From positions 2,666,001 to 2,730,000 of the forward strand of contig NZ_CP099546.1 in assembly GCF_023973145.1 (NCBI RefSeq): 64,000 nucleotides of DNA, given 5' to 3'. A model generated the notes under the pieces. It saw only the letters and a list, made by a program, of their open reading frames with translations. It ran no database searches and was not told the DNA's origin. The position numbers and the translations under genes were made by a program. The stretch's first letter is position 1. Each line of letters begins with the position of its first letter. The DNA comes from Natronosalvus vescus (GTDB lineage Archaea > Halobacteriota > Halobacteria > Halobacteriales > Natrialbaceae). Below are positions 54,076-62,834 of the stretch, one piece after another.

Positions 54076-54086
54076 CTGCTGTTCCG

Positions 54087-54515
54087 TCAGTCGGTAGCAT
54101 CGCTATCGCACGGCCAGGTGGTATACTCCACGTGGAGGGTCGTTGACCCGAGGTAGAAGTCGAGGTAGAGACAGTCCTCCTCCGGCGAGACCACCTGTTT
54201 CGTCTCGACGCTCGCCTTGTGTTCGGCGACCTCGACGACGACCTCGTAGTCCCCAGGTTCGACGACCGGATCCTCGTACAGGACGACGCTCTCTCGTGGG
54301 TCACCTGCGGCCAGTTCGACGTGATCTTCGAATACCGTCTCTCCGTGTTCCGTAATGAGAACGGTGAACACGTCGCCCTCGTCGTGACGGTGGTTCTGGA
54401 TCTCGAGATACTCGATGCGTGGCTCCGGCTTCGGCTCCGGTTCCTCATCCAGGCACCCGGCAACGACCCCCATCCCCAGACCTCCGAATGAAGTGAGTAG
54501 CGTCCGTCTTCGCAT
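54087..54515 (-). CDS. Tat lipoprotein of unknown function
   Basis: 142 residues. The N-terminus MRRRTLLTSFGGLGMGV resembles a twin-arginine signal and VVAGC (Cys 21) is a lipobox. A short Pro/Glu linker follows (EEPEPKPEP), then a beta-sandwich-like domain (IEYLEIQNHRHDEGDVFTVL, ESVVLYEDPVVEPGDYEVVV). It is probably an external membrane-anchored protein of unknown role. It converges with the DUF2267 gene. Confidence 0.72.
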   Translation of the reverse strand: MRRRTLLTSFGGLGMGVVAGCLDEEPEPKPEPRIEYLEIQNHRHDEGDVFTVLITEHGETVFEDHVELAAGDPRESVVLYEDPVVEPGDYEVVVEVAEHKASVETKQVVSPEEDCLYLDFYLGSTTLHVEYTTWPCDSDATD

Positions 54516-54728
54516 CGCTGGCTCTACGATGTGTAGCTTGGGTGATGGGATAATCGTTCTGATCGTGATATGTGGGTCTGACGACGTCGAAAATCATCGG
54601 TATCCCCTGGCGTCGGTGCGCTATAGTAACAACTGATACGATTCACACACTGATCGACGATACGTCTGGCGATCAGGTGGGCAATGACGTGCAGTGGCTA
54701 CTATACCTGTCACGTTGCACTTGAGACG

Positions 54729-55613
54729 TCACACATTACGCCCACCCCGAACCAGCGTCACCGTCAGCGGCGACCGCTGGGCGACGCGTTCGGCAACGGA
54801 ACCGGTGAACAGTCGGGCGGCAAGCGAGCGCCCGTGGCTCCCCATCACGATCTGGTCGTAGTCGCCTGTCTCCGCGTGGGCGATGATCTCCCTCGACGGC
54901 TTCCCGCTCGCCGACGCCGTCCCGAGTTCGGCGTCGTATTCGTCGGCGACGGCCACCGCAGACTGGAGGATCTCTTCTCCCTGCCGCTCGTGTTCGTCCA
55001 GGATCGCCTCGAGATACGTTCCTTCGACCTCCTCGCGGGATCGGTCGAACGGCACTTCGAGAGCGTAAAAGGCGGTGTGTGTCGCCCCGGGAAACGTCTC
55101 GAGGGCGTATCTGAGGGCGGCTTCGGCCTGTTCGGAGCCGTCGACGGGAACGAGTACGTTCCCCGGAAGGTCTCGGTTTTCCAGTGCGGTGGTGCCCTCC
55201 GGGACGACGGTCGTCGACACCGGGGCGCGCTGGACGACCGTCTCACTGACGTGCCCGAGAAACGGGCCCGTGATCGGTGACCTCCCGTGGCTCCCCATGA
55301 CGATGTGGTCGACGTCGCTCTCGGACGCCGTCTCGAGGATTTCGGTGTGGGGTGTCCCGGTTCTCAGTTCCGTCCGAACCGTTCGACCGTGATCGTCGCC
55401 ACGATCCGTGGCGTTCTCGAGCACGCGCTCGCCACGTGATTTCGCTCGCGTTTCGGGGTCGGTCTCAGATCCGACGCCCGTGGTGTGATCCCGGCTGGGA
55501 TTGACGACGTAGAGGGCGGTGATCGTCGCGTCGGGGAACGACTGCAGACTGTACTCCAGACCGGCGGCGGCGTGATCCGATCCGTCGATCGGAACGAGAA
55601 CGTGGCGTGGCAT
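54729..55613 (-). CDS. UspA-family protein, two domains
   Basis: 294 residues from the ATG at 55613. Two canonical domains: HVLVPIDGSDHAAAGLEYSL with GSHGRSPITGPFLGH, and NVLVPVDGSEQAEAALRYAL with GSHGRSLAARLFTGS. In the first domain the last glycine is followed by His rather than Ser/Thr. A TATA-like GGCTTTATACACG lies about 45 nt upstream. Confidence 0.87.
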   Translation of the reverse strand: MPRHVLVPIDGSDHAAAGLEYSLQSFPDATITALYVVNPSRDHTTGVGSETDPETRAKSRGERVLENATDRGDDHGRTVRTELRTGTPHTEILETASESDVDHIVMGSHGRSPITGPFLGHVSETVVQRAPVSTTVVPEGTTALENRDLPGNVLVPVDGSEQAEAALRYALETFPGATHTAFYALEVPFDRSREEVEGTYLEAILDEHERQGEEILQSAVAVADEYDAELGTASASGKPSREIIAHAETGDYDQIVMGSHGRSLAARLFTGSVAERVAQRSPLTVTLVRGGRNV

Positions 55614-55777
55614 GGGCGGAATCGAGTGTGACTCGAGGCGACCTTCCACGTCGTCGTGTATAAAGCCAGACCCGGAAAATCACCACCTCGGTGGAGGTTC
55701 GACCGTGGCTGGAGAACGAGACGGCGGAGAGGCATGCTGCCGAAATCGGCTCCGGCAACGCGAGCCAACTCGGCTCG

Positions 55778-56215
55778 TTACCGAACGATCGTCACAGGAA
55801 CCGCCGCTCGTCGGAGTACCGTTTCGGCGACGCTCCCAAGGAGAAGCCGCGAGACGCCGGATCGACCGTGGCTCCCGATGACGATGTGGTCGACGGGGTG
55901 GTCGGTCGCGTACCGGATAATTGTCTGGGCCGGTCTGCCGGTTTCGACCGCTTCCTCCAGGACGGTGTCGGCTGTGTCGTCTCGCTCCTCGAGTCGCTCC
56001 CGAGCGCGCTCACAGAGGGCTTCCCCGCGATCAACCGCCCGATCGAACGCTTCGCCGTCGTAGTAGCCGCCGTCGTAGCCCATGTAGACGCCTTCGGCGG
56101 GATCGACGACGTGCAAGACGGTTATCTGCTCACCGGCGTAACGATCGAGGGCGTGGTCGAACGCGTCCCAGGATGGATCGGAGCCGTCGAGTGGCACCAG
56201 GATGTGTTTGCTCAT
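55778..56215 (-). CDS. UspA-family protein, single domain
   Basis: 145 residues, start ATG 56215. MSKHILVPLDGSDPSWDAFD and GSHGRSGVSRLLLGS. A Tyr/Gly-rich insertion (YMGYDGGYYDGEAF) follows the second strand. Canonical nucleotide-binding type. Confidence 0.87.
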   Translation of the reverse strand: MSKHILVPLDGSDPSWDAFDHALDRYAGEQITVLHVVDPAEGVYMGYDGGYYDGEAFDRAVDRGEALCERARERLEERDDTADTVLEEAVETGRPAQTIIRYATDHPVDHIVIGSHGRSGVSRLLLGSVAETVLRRAAVPVTIVR

Positions 56216-56366
56216 ACGACTATGTGGGTTGTGAACCACTATAGTTCCCCCGCGTGGTCACAGCGGACTGAAAATCGTATAACCGATATGAGGCGAGATG
56301 GCGACTCGAGCGATGCGACCCGGCCTATCTCGTTAGTCTCGAACGATGGTGACAAGCCCCAGGGCG

Positions 56367-57131
56367 TCAAACGTCGCGTTCCGCGTCGGCCTCGAGGAAT
56401 CCCGTCGCCCGCTGAGCCGTATCACGCAACAGCGGGAGATCGTCGGTGAACACCTCGACGGCCACGGTTCCGTCGAACCCTGCGAGGTGCTCGGTGACGA
56501 TCCCGTAGTCGATTTCGCCGGCGCCGATCGGCAGGTGGGTGTCGCCCCGGCTCCGGGCGTCGTGGACGTGGAGGTGGGAGACGAGGTCGCCGTACCTCGA
56601 GAGAAACCGGTCGACGCCGTCGTCGCCGTCTTCCATGTAGGCGTGGCCGACGTCGAAACAGACAGCAGTGTCGGTTTCGCGAGCGAGATCACCGAGCACC
56701 GTTAACGGCAGCCCCCGTTTCTGGTGGCCGACGTTTTCGACGACGAGTTCGATACCGGCGTCGGCGGCGGCCGCGCCGATGGCCTCGAGTTGCTCTGCGA
56801 ACACCGGTCGCAGGTCGGTGTCGTGTGGGTTCCGCGCGGTTCCGTGCAACACGGCCTTTTTCGCCCCTCGGTCTCCGGCCCACTCGAGCAACTGCCGTTG
56901 ATAGGCGAGGATTCCCTCGTTGATCTCCCGAACCGGCGTCACGACCACCTGCGTGAACGGGAGGTGGATGCAGAGGTCGGCCCCGGCGTCTTCCAGTGCC
57001 TGCTCGAGGCGACCCGCGTCGATCGCCTCGATGTCCGCCCCCTCGCCGATCGAGAACTCCGCCAGATCGAAGCCCTCGACCGTTCGTTCGAGTCGCTCGA
57101 GCGAGTCGCCGACGGTGAGTCCAACGTCCAT
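56367..57131 (-). CDS. Sugar phosphate isomerase/epimerase-like TIM barrel
   Basis: 254 residues of the xylose-isomerase-like/AP endonuclease 2 superfamily. Candidate metal ligands occur at strand ends: His in CIHLPFTQVV, His in KKAVLHGTARNP, Glu in IELVVENVGHQKRG, Asp/His in VCFDVGHAYMED and SHLHVHDARSRGDTHLPIG. No specific substrate is indicated. It lies on its own between two usp genes. Confidence 0.8.
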   Translation of the reverse strand: MDVGLTVGDSLERLERTVEGFDLAEFSIGEGADIEAIDAGRLEQALEDAGADLCIHLPFTQVVVTPVREINEGILAYQRQLLEWAGDRGAKKAVLHGTARNPHDTDLRPVFAEQLEAIGAAAADAGIELVVENVGHQKRGLPLTVLGDLARETDTAVCFDVGHAYMEDGDDGVDRFLSRYGDLVSHLHVHDARSRGDTHLPIGAGEIDYGIVTEHLAGFDGTVAVEVFTDDLPLLRDTAQRATGFLEADAERDV

Positions 57132-57207
57132 ACTGAATCACGACCGTCCAACCCTATAATGACGGGCACTTTCACGAGGGGGATGACGCAGGTGGTGTCG
57201 ATAGTGA

Positions 57208-57633
57208 TTACCGTACAACTGTTACGGGAACACTCGCTCGCTTGATCACGATCTCCGCGGTGCTCCCCATCTGTGCGTGCGGAGCCTTTCCCCGCCCTCG
57301 GCGTCCCATGACGAGCTGGTCGACGCCGGCGTCCTCGAGGTAGCCCACGATCGACTGGGCGGGCGAACCGACGGCGGTGGCGGTCTCGATTCGCTCCTGA
57401 ACGTGGTCGTCGACCGACTCGAGTGCTCGCTCGAAAAGCGCGTCGGCCTCCGCGCGCTGTTCCTTGAGCCACTCGTCGGTCAACGGCGGGAGCGACTCCT
57501 CGTCGGGCGTCACCTCGAACGGATCGATCGCGTGAAACAGGACGATCGTCGCGTCCGGAAACGTCTCGAGGGCGTAGGACAGTGCGTCCTGCGCGTTCGA
57601 CGAGCCGTCGTGGGGAACGAGAATGGTGGGCAT
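57208..57633 (-). CDS. UspA-family protein, single domain
   Basis: 141 residues. MPTILVPHDGSSNAQDALSY at the start and GRRGRGKAPHAQMGS as nucleotide loop. TATA at 57658-57670 is 24 nt upstream of the ATG. Confidence 0.86.
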   Translation of the reverse strand: MPTILVPHDGSSNAQDALSYALETFPDATIVLFHAIDPFEVTPDEESLPPLTDEWLKEQRAEADALFERALESVDDHVQERIETATAVGSPAQSIVGYLEDAGVDQLVMGRRGRGKAPHAQMGSTAEIVIKRASVPVTVVR

Positions 57634-57657
57634 ATGCTATGCTGTCATTGGGGCGGG

Positions 57658-57670
57658 CCGATAGTAAATC
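57658..57670 (-). promoter_or_regulatory. TATA box of the usp gene at 57208-57633
   Basis: GATTTACTATCGG on the minus strand, 24 nt before the start codon. Confidence 0.5.
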
Positions 57671-57686
57671 CACCCGCGCCATCCAG

Positions 57687-57733
57687 GTGATGGTGATGGT
57701 GGTATGGTGGTGGTGATGATGGGGGTGGGTGCG
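57687..57733. repeat. GGT/GAT-rich simple repeat
   Basis: A purine/T run made of GGTGAT and GGTGGT units (minus strand ATCACC/ACCACC), between the usp and PPOX genes. No coding function; it would read as a poly-His/Thr stretch on the minus strand. Confidence 0.55.
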
Positions 57734-57821
57734 GTCAGGGTGGGTGTGGTATTCGAACCCAGGCAGTTCACGGGGTGATCGATTTGTTTCAGTTTCATCG
57801 TGACTCACGAGTGACTCGGGC

Positions 57822-58277
57822 TCAATCCTCGGTCAGCACCTCCCCTCTCCCGTTTACCGTCTCGGGAACCATTCGAAAGTCCCGGAACGTGACGTCCTCG
57901 CGGGGATCCTCGAAAATGTCGACGGCTGGAATCTGGACGTCCCACATCGCCTGCACCGCCATCGAATCGTATGGAGCGGCTGCGACCTCCTCGAGTGTCC
58001 CCTGAGCGACGACGCTCTGCCACCTGTCGTCGAGGTCGCCGTAGACGACGAACGACACGGGTCGGTCGATGACCGTCGCTTTCCCGCCCGTGTGGTCAGC
58101 CGGGAACGACAGCCGAAAGTAAAAGTGGCCTTCGTCGGCGAAGTAGCCGTAGGAGACGGGGATCGAAAACGGCGGCTCGTCGACGGCGGTTCCGAACGAG
58201 ATGACGCCCGTTCCGCCCCGGCCGAGAAACGCATCGATTTCGTCTCGAGTGAGTTGCACCCATCGGAGCTCTTGCAT
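57822..58277 (-). CDS. Pyridoxamine 5'-phosphate oxidase-like flavin-binding protein
   Basis: 151 residues of the split-barrel FMN-binding superfamily. VISFGTAVDEPPFSIPVSYG, FYFRLSFPADHTGGKATVID and VSFVVYGDLDDRWQSVVAQG are the usual three blocks. Single-domain haloarchaeal members of this type are of unknown substrate. The ATG at 58277 is supported by a TATA-like element at 58299-58310. Confidence 0.82.
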   Translation of the reverse strand: MQELRWVQLTRDEIDAFLGRGGTGVISFGTAVDEPPFSIPVSYGYFADEGHFYFRLSFPADHTGGKATVIDRPVSFVVYGDLDDRWQSVVAQGTLEEVAAAPYDSMAVQAMWDVQIPAVDIFEDPREDVTFRDFRMVPETVNGRGEVLTED

Positions 58278-58298
58278 AGCCGACCCTACGACGAGTGA

Positions 58299-58310
58299 CT
58301 AGAAATAGCT
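58299..58310 (-). promoter_or_regulatory. TATA-like element of the PPOX-family gene
   Basis: AGCTATTTCTAG on the minus strand, 21 nt before the start codon. Confidence 0.45.
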
Positions 58311-58413
58311 CATTCGGCGACACGAATACTTTCAGGGCGAACAGAACGTCGAAAGCAATCGAATCTGATCGGTTCCCTGTTCTTATTTGCTCCTCTCTGT
58401 CGTGGATTCGTCG

Positions 58414-59052
58414 ATGGTGTCCCGCGACCCGGCACGACCCGAGGGGATGGATGCGCCCGACCGGCGACAGCTACTGCACTGGGCCGGCGTCGGCCTCGCT
58501 GTCCTCGTGGGATCACGGACGGTCGGTGCTCAGGACGAAGACGAACCGGAGACCGAGGAGAACGGGCAGGAAGAGGAAAACGGACAGGAAGAGGACGAGG
58601 GTGACGAAGAGCCCGCCACAGGGGAGGCGATCACCGTCGACCTCGTCGACTACGCCTATGAGCCCGGAACGGACAGCCCGCTGGAGATCCCACCGGGAAC
58701 GCTCGTCGAGTTCGTCTGGATCACGGACAACCACAACATCGTCGTCGACGACCAGCCGGACGAGGCAGGGTGGGACGGCTACGAACCGATCGAGGACACC
58801 GGGTTCGAGTACGAATTTACGTTCGAGACCGAAGGCCAGTACGATTTCCACTGTACTCCGCACATCGGATTGGGGATGGTCGGTACGATTGTCGTCGATC
58901 CCGAGGCGACCGTCGGCGACGGGGATGGAGCCCTCCCGGAGATCGTTCCGGAACCAGCGATCACGCTGCTGGTGGCTACCATCGTCGCGCTGGTCGCGGT
59001 GATGACGTTGGTATACCTCTTCCTCAAGTACGGTAGCGATCCACAGGGGTGA
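58414..59052 (+). CDS. Halocyanin-like blue copper protein, membrane anchored
   Basis: 212 residues. RRQLLHWAGVGLAVLVG resembles a Tat signal, followed by an acidic Glu/Gln linker. The plastocyanin-like domain (about 85-180) has the copper ligands His in TDNHNIVV and Cys-His-Met in FHCTPHIGLGM. A C-terminal membrane helix (AITLLVATIVALVAVMTLVY) anchors it facing outside. Small mobile electron carriers of this type link respiratory complexes. Start 58414 is chosen because TTCTTATTTG lies about 25 nt upstream; ATG 58447 is an alternative. Confidence 0.85.
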   Translation: MVSRDPARPEGMDAPDRRQLLHWAGVGLAVLVGSRTVGAQDEDEPETEENGQEEENGQEEDEGDEEPATGEAITVDLVDYAYEPGTDSPLEIPPGTLVEFVWITDNHNIVVDDQPDEAGWDGYEPIEDTGFEYEFTFETEGQYDFHCTPHIGLGMVGTIVVDPEATVGDGDGALPEIVPEPAITLLVATIVALVAVMTLVYLFLKYGSDPQG

Positions 59053-59198
59053 CTTGGCTCGCTCGAGCGAGCCAAGAGCGAGTTGGGGTGGGTGGAAGCG
59101 ATCTCGGGCGGGTTGGCTCGAGCAAAATTCCCCGCCCTAAGCGAATCGGGGCGACGGAATACAGGAACTGATTTAGTGACAAGTGTTGACGTGACACT

Positions 59199-59603
59199 AT
59201 GGCGGCTATTGGCAACATCACCTTCGCCTGTAACGATCCCGGTGCACTCGCCGAATTTTGGGCTGCAGCCCTCGAGTACGACGTAGAGACGCCCCCGCCA
59301 GACCTTCTCGAGGCGATCGAAGCCGAAGGCGGTGACGTCAATGCGGCCGCAGGGGCCGTCGATCCGTCGGGACAGGGGCCTCGGCTGTTTTTCAAAAAGA
59401 TGCCGTGCTCGTCGCCCGAACACATTCCGATTCACCTCGATCTCAACGTGGCGGATCGCGACGCTGCCGTCGAGCGGCTGACCGAGTTGGGAGCGACCGT
59501 CCTCGAAACCAAGACCGAAACGACCGGCCCGTACACCGAAACCTGGACTGTCATGCGCGACCCCGAAGGAAACGGGTTCTGTGTGCAGTCGCCACCTCGA
59601 TAG
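59199..59603 (+). CDS. VOC-superfamily (glyoxalase-like) protein
   Basis: 134 residues, two beta-alpha-beta modules. AIGNITFACNDPGALAEFWA starts the first and IHLDLNVADRDAAVERLTEL the second. The end TWTVMRDPEGNGFCVQSPPR carries the usual terminal acidic/asparagine pattern. Candidate metal or substrate residues are His in PIHLDLNV and Glu in DPEGN. Substrate unknown. Confidence 0.85.
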   Translation: MAAIGNITFACNDPGALAEFWAAALEYDVETPPPDLLEAIEAEGGDVNAAAGAVDPSGQGPRLFFKKMPCSSPEHIPIHLDLNVADRDAAVERLTELGATVLETKTETTGPYTETWTVMRDPEGNGFCVQSPPR

Positions 59604-59612
59604 CTGCCCGTC

Positions 59613-60449
59613 CTATTTCGAGAGCGTCCGAACCGTCAGGACGGGTGCCGGAGCGGTCGCGACGACCCGCTGTGAGACGCTCCCCACGACGAGTCGCTCG
59701 AGCGACGACAGGCTCTCGACGCCCATGACGACGAGGTCGATATCTCGTTCGTCGGCGTAGGCGACGATTTCCTCGTGCGGGATGCCCCGCTGTATCGCCC
59801 GTTCGCTCGAGAGCCCGCGTTCGGCCGCCCGGGCGGCGATGACGGCCGTCGACTGCTCCCCGACGGCTTCGAACGACTCGAGGACGACGTTCGTTCGCGA
59901 GTGAACGTCGTCGACGACGTACAGCGAGTGGACGGTCGCCCCGGCGGCCTCCGCCAGGTCGAGGCCTGCGTCGACGGCCCGATCTACCCCGGGTCGGCCA
60001 TCGGTTGCGATCAGAATGTCGTCGAACTGCTCCTGTACGGTCTGGACGGAGCCGTTGACCGTCAGGACGTGACACCGTGCTTCGCGGACGACGGCGCTCG
60101 CGACGCTGCCCATGATCCAGCGCTTGAGCCCCGTCCGGCCGTGGGTGCCGAGGACGACGAGGTCGATTCCGTTCTCGTCTGCGTACTCGAGGATCGCACG
60201 GCTGGGATGCCCTGTTGGAACGCTCGTGACGACGTCACACCCGCGGTCGATCGCCGCCGATTCGATTTGCTCGACCCAGTCACGGTGGCGCTTTCGCTCG
60301 GTGTCAGTGGGGGTTTCCCCCTCTAACTCCTCGAGAACGGAGACGACGTGAACGGTCGCACCGGCCGCTTCCGCGATGGCGAGCCCCTGTTCACCTGCTC
60401 GTGTCGCGAGGTCGCTTCCGTCCGTCGCGATGAGTACGTGGTGGTACAT
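59613..60449 (-). CDS. UspA-family protein, two domains
   Basis: 278 residues. First domain HHVLIATDGSDLATRAGEQG with GTHGRTGLKRWIMGS. Second DDILIATDGRPGVDRAVDAG with GVESLSSLERLVVGS, whose second glycine is replaced. It diverges from the single-domain usp gene at 60583. Confidence 0.86.
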   Translation of the reverse strand: MYHHVLIATDGSDLATRAGEQGLAIAEAAGATVHVVSVLEELEGETPTDTERKRHRDWVEQIESAAIDRGCDVVTSVPTGHPSRAILEYADENGIDLVVLGTHGRTGLKRWIMGSVASAVVREARCHVLTVNGSVQTVQEQFDDILIATDGRPGVDRAVDAGLDLAEAAGATVHSLYVVDDVHSRTNVVLESFEAVGEQSTAVIAARAAERGLSSERAIQRGIPHEEIVAYADERDIDLVVMGVESLSSLERLVVGSVSQRVVATAPAPVLTVRTLSK

Positions 60450-60550
60450 TGCGTCTCCTACGACGGCTGGCCCCTTGAACGACTGTCCTCAGTGTCAGCT
60501 ACCGGGAAGGCGCCGACTCCCTCTGGCGCGGTCGAGTCATTCCATCCCAC

Positions 60551-60560
60551 ACGTTTTTGC
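60551..60560 (+). promoter_or_regulatory. TATA-like element of the usp gene at 60583
   Basis: ACGTTTTTGC ends 22 nt before the ATG, the same kind of element as seen before aglJ. Confidence 0.45.
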
Positions 60561-60582
60561 GACCGGCTTCGAAGTTTTCCGT

Positions 60583-61017
60583 ATGGCCACACACGTTCTC
60601 GTTCCGGTCGACGGCTCGCCAGCCGCCCGAAAAGCGCTCAAGTACGCCATCGAACAGCTTTCGGACGGGACGTTAACGCTGTTGTACGTGATGGATCCGA
60701 TGATCGAGTTCAGCCGCCAACAGGCCTATCCCGGCTTTAGGCTGGACGACGAGTTCAAAAACGAACGGGAGAAGGGCCAACACGTCCTCGAGTCGCTCCT
60801 CGAGACGGTTCCGGACGGTATGTCGGTCGAGACGGAACTCGAGGCTGGGCGGCCCGCGGAGACGATCGTCCGCTACGCCGACGATCACGACGTCGATCAG
60901 ATCGTCATCGGGAGCCACGGCAAGCGTGGGGTCGCCCGCTTTTTGCTCGGGAGCGTTGCGGAAACGATCGTTCGCCGGTCGGTCGTTCCCGTCACGGTGG
61001 TTCGCCCGACAGCGTAG
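60583..61017 (+). CDS. UspA-family protein, single domain
   Basis: 144 residues. MATHVLVPVDGSPAARKALK and GSHGKRGVARFLLGS. Canonical nucleotide-binding type. Last of the twelve usp genes. Confidence 0.88.
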   Translation: MATHVLVPVDGSPAARKALKYAIEQLSDGTLTLLYVMDPMIEFSRQQAYPGFRLDDEFKNEREKGQHVLESLLETVPDGMSVETELEAGRPAETIVRYADDHDVDQIVIGSHGKRGVARFLLGSVAETIVRRSVVPVTVVRPTA

Positions 61018-61121
61018 CGAAGACGGTAGTTCGTGGGTCTTCGGGCTCGAGGCTCAGTACGGGACGACGTCTCTGGAGAGCGGGCAGACGTTAATAGTGT
61101 CGGATACGAACGCGTACGGTG

Positions 61122-61784
61122 ATGACCGATCCCGAACGCGCTGGCGTCATCCTCGCGGGTGGCTTTTCGACCCGGTTCGGTGAGTCGGACAAAGCCGTCG
61201 CCGACCTCCAGGGGACTCCGATGGTCGCTCGCGTCGCGGAGCGAGTCGCTTGCGTCACGGACGAACTCGTCGTCAACTGTCGGGCTGAACAGGTCGAGGT
61301 TCTCACGAGCGCACTCGAGGAACTCCCCGTAGACTATCGATTCGCCGTCGATCCGACGCCCGATCTGGGGCCGCTTGCGGGGATCCTGGCGGGCCTCGAG
61401 GCCGCCGAGGCACCGCTTTCGGCCGTCGTCGCGTGTGATATGCCGTTCGTCGACCCGCACTTTCTCGCGTTTTTGTTCGAGGTGGCCGAAGGCGAGACGA
61501 CTGTCGCCGGCGAGAATACGGAGTCTGTGGCCACGGAACCGGCGGCCGTCGTCCCGAAACTCGAGGACGGCTGGTATCAGACGACCCAGGCAGTGTACCA
61601 AACCGAGCCGATGGCCACCGCCTGTATGGAGGCCCTCGAGGCGGACGAGGGCAAGATTCTGGCCGCCCTCGACCGTCTCGAGTGGGTAGTCGTCAAGGAA
61701 TCGGCGGTGCTGGAACACACCACCCTCGAGACGTTCGACAGCATCGACACGCAGGCTGATCTCGAGACGGCTCGAGAGCGGTGA
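61122..61784 (+). CDS. mobA: Molybdenum cofactor guanylyltransferase
   Basis: Transfers GMP from GTP to molybdopterin, forming the dinucleotide cofactor. 220 residues. GVILAGGFSTRFGESDKAVA is the N-terminal GTP-binding signature, then PTPDLGPLAGILAGLEAAEA and AVVACDMPFVDP (metal-binding Asp). Relevant to molybdoenzymes such as nitrate or DMSO reductases, none of which is in the window. The start is one or two codons uncertain. Confidence 0.88.
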   Translation: MTDPERAGVILAGGFSTRFGESDKAVADLQGTPMVARVAERVACVTDELVVNCRAEQVEVLTSALEELPVDYRFAVDPTPDLGPLAGILAGLEAAEAPLSAVVACDMPFVDPHFLAFLFEVAEGETTVAGENTESVATEPAAVVPKLEDGWYQTTQAVYQTEPMATACMEALEADEGKILAALDRLEWVVVKESAVLEHTTLETFDSIDTQADLETARER

Positions 61785-61868
61785 TCCGTGTGGTCGCAGT
61801 AGCGGCTCGACTCGAGGGTGCTGTGTCGACGGTAACCTCGTCGATCTCGATCAGCACCGCTGACCTCG

Positions 61869-61917
61869 AACTATACTTTTTGTAGTTACGGCGGTTTCGT
61901 AACTATATATTTTGTAG
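61869..61917. promoter_or_regulatory. AT-rich direct and inverted repeats, candidate operator
   Basis: Two 17-nt direct repeats, AACTATACTTTTTGTAG (61869-61885) and AACTATATATTTTGTAG (61901-61917), are identical at 15 positions and start 32 nt apart. Between them AGTTACG (61884-61890) and CGTAACT (61898-61904) form a 7-bp inverted repeat with a 7-nt spacer. The AT-rich block interrupts GC-rich sequence about 95 nt before the gene at 62012 and contains TATA-like TATATATTTT. Confidence 0.55.
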
Positions 61918-62011
61918 CATTGTACACACTCACACTTCACCATCTGTAGTAGTGGGGACGATCGAACCTGAGCCGGAACTATCATTCCACTTCGTTACGT
62001 GGCGATGACAC

Positions 62012-62551
62012 ATGGATCACGCCGACAAACCCGCCGACACCGAGGACAAAACGCCGTGGCTACGCTTCGGCGAGCAACGCGAGGGGACGTTCCTCGAGTC
62101 AGTCGCCCCGGAAATTGGACTGGACGCCGACCGAAACCCGGCCAAAGACGACGATCCAACCGCCCTCGACCTCCTCGTCGACGGCGAAGCGGCCGACCTG
62201 AAGACCCAGGAGACGCCGTTTTTCACCGCGGAATCGAACTACGACCTCCCGCCGCAGTACGTCGTCACGTTCAACGCCAACGACTACCGTCGATACCAGC
62301 GGAAGAACGACCCGGCTATCCTCTTCTGGGTACGATGGCACGACGAACTCAGCGGGTACGGAGCCTCCGTGGAGGAGATGGAGGGGGTCTGGCGGCTGTC
62401 CTTCGACCGCCTCGAGTCGATGATCGAGTCCGGGGACGCACCGTTGCACCAGTACAGACGCCGCATCGGAGATCGAATGAACGCGAACGCATCCTACCTC
62501 CTCGACCTGCGACGGATGGACTGTCTCGCCTGTTTCGTCGGCCCCTGTTGA
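62012..62551 (+). CDS. Hypothetical protein, possible PD-(D/E)XK nuclease fold
   Basis: 179 residues, start ATG 62012. The central part LDLLVDGEAADLKTQETPFF has an Asp followed by a D-x-K pattern on adjacent strands, as in PD-(D/E)XK nucleases. PQYVVTFNANDYRRYQRKND and ILFWVRWHDEL could form the following strand-helix elements. The C-terminal SYLLDLRRMDCLACFVGPC holds three cysteines. The nuclease reading is inference from a short motif; the family is not recognised. No partner is adjacent. Confidence 0.6.
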   Translation: MDHADKPADTEDKTPWLRFGEQREGTFLESVAPEIGLDADRNPAKDDDPTALDLLVDGEAADLKTQETPFFTAESNYDLPPQYVVTFNANDYRRYQRKNDPAILFWVRWHDELSGYGASVEEMEGVWRLSFDRLESMIESGDAPLHQYRRRIGDRMNANASYLLDLRRMDCLACFVGPC

Positions 62552-62834
62552 GTGCCCTGAAACGAGTCACCAGCCACGACGATTCGTCCGTTTTCGTGTC
62601 GACGACTTTCTGGTCGCCAGTAAGGGATACTCGAGACCCAGGGTAGCAGTAAGGAACTCGAGACCCTGGATGGCGGTGAGAAGTTCGAGCGACGAAATCC
62701 CGACAGCGGCGCGTACCCGGAGGCAGAACGCACGTTCCTCAACCGGTTCGACTGCGGTGACCGTTCGGCCACGCCGGCAGTCAGACCGATCGCCTACATG
62801 ATTTACAACCAGCGATGTCGTGCTACGCCGTGAC

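Noticed and set aside
57687-57733. Possible CRISPR-like or tandem array
   Set aside because: Only an irregular GGT/GAT simple repeat, with no spacer structure.
62625-62690. Short direct repeat ACTCGAGACCCNGG downstream of the PD-(D/E)XK-like gene
   Set aside because: Two imperfect copies only, explained by the abundance of CTCGAG in this genome. The 283-nt gap otherwise shows no gene.
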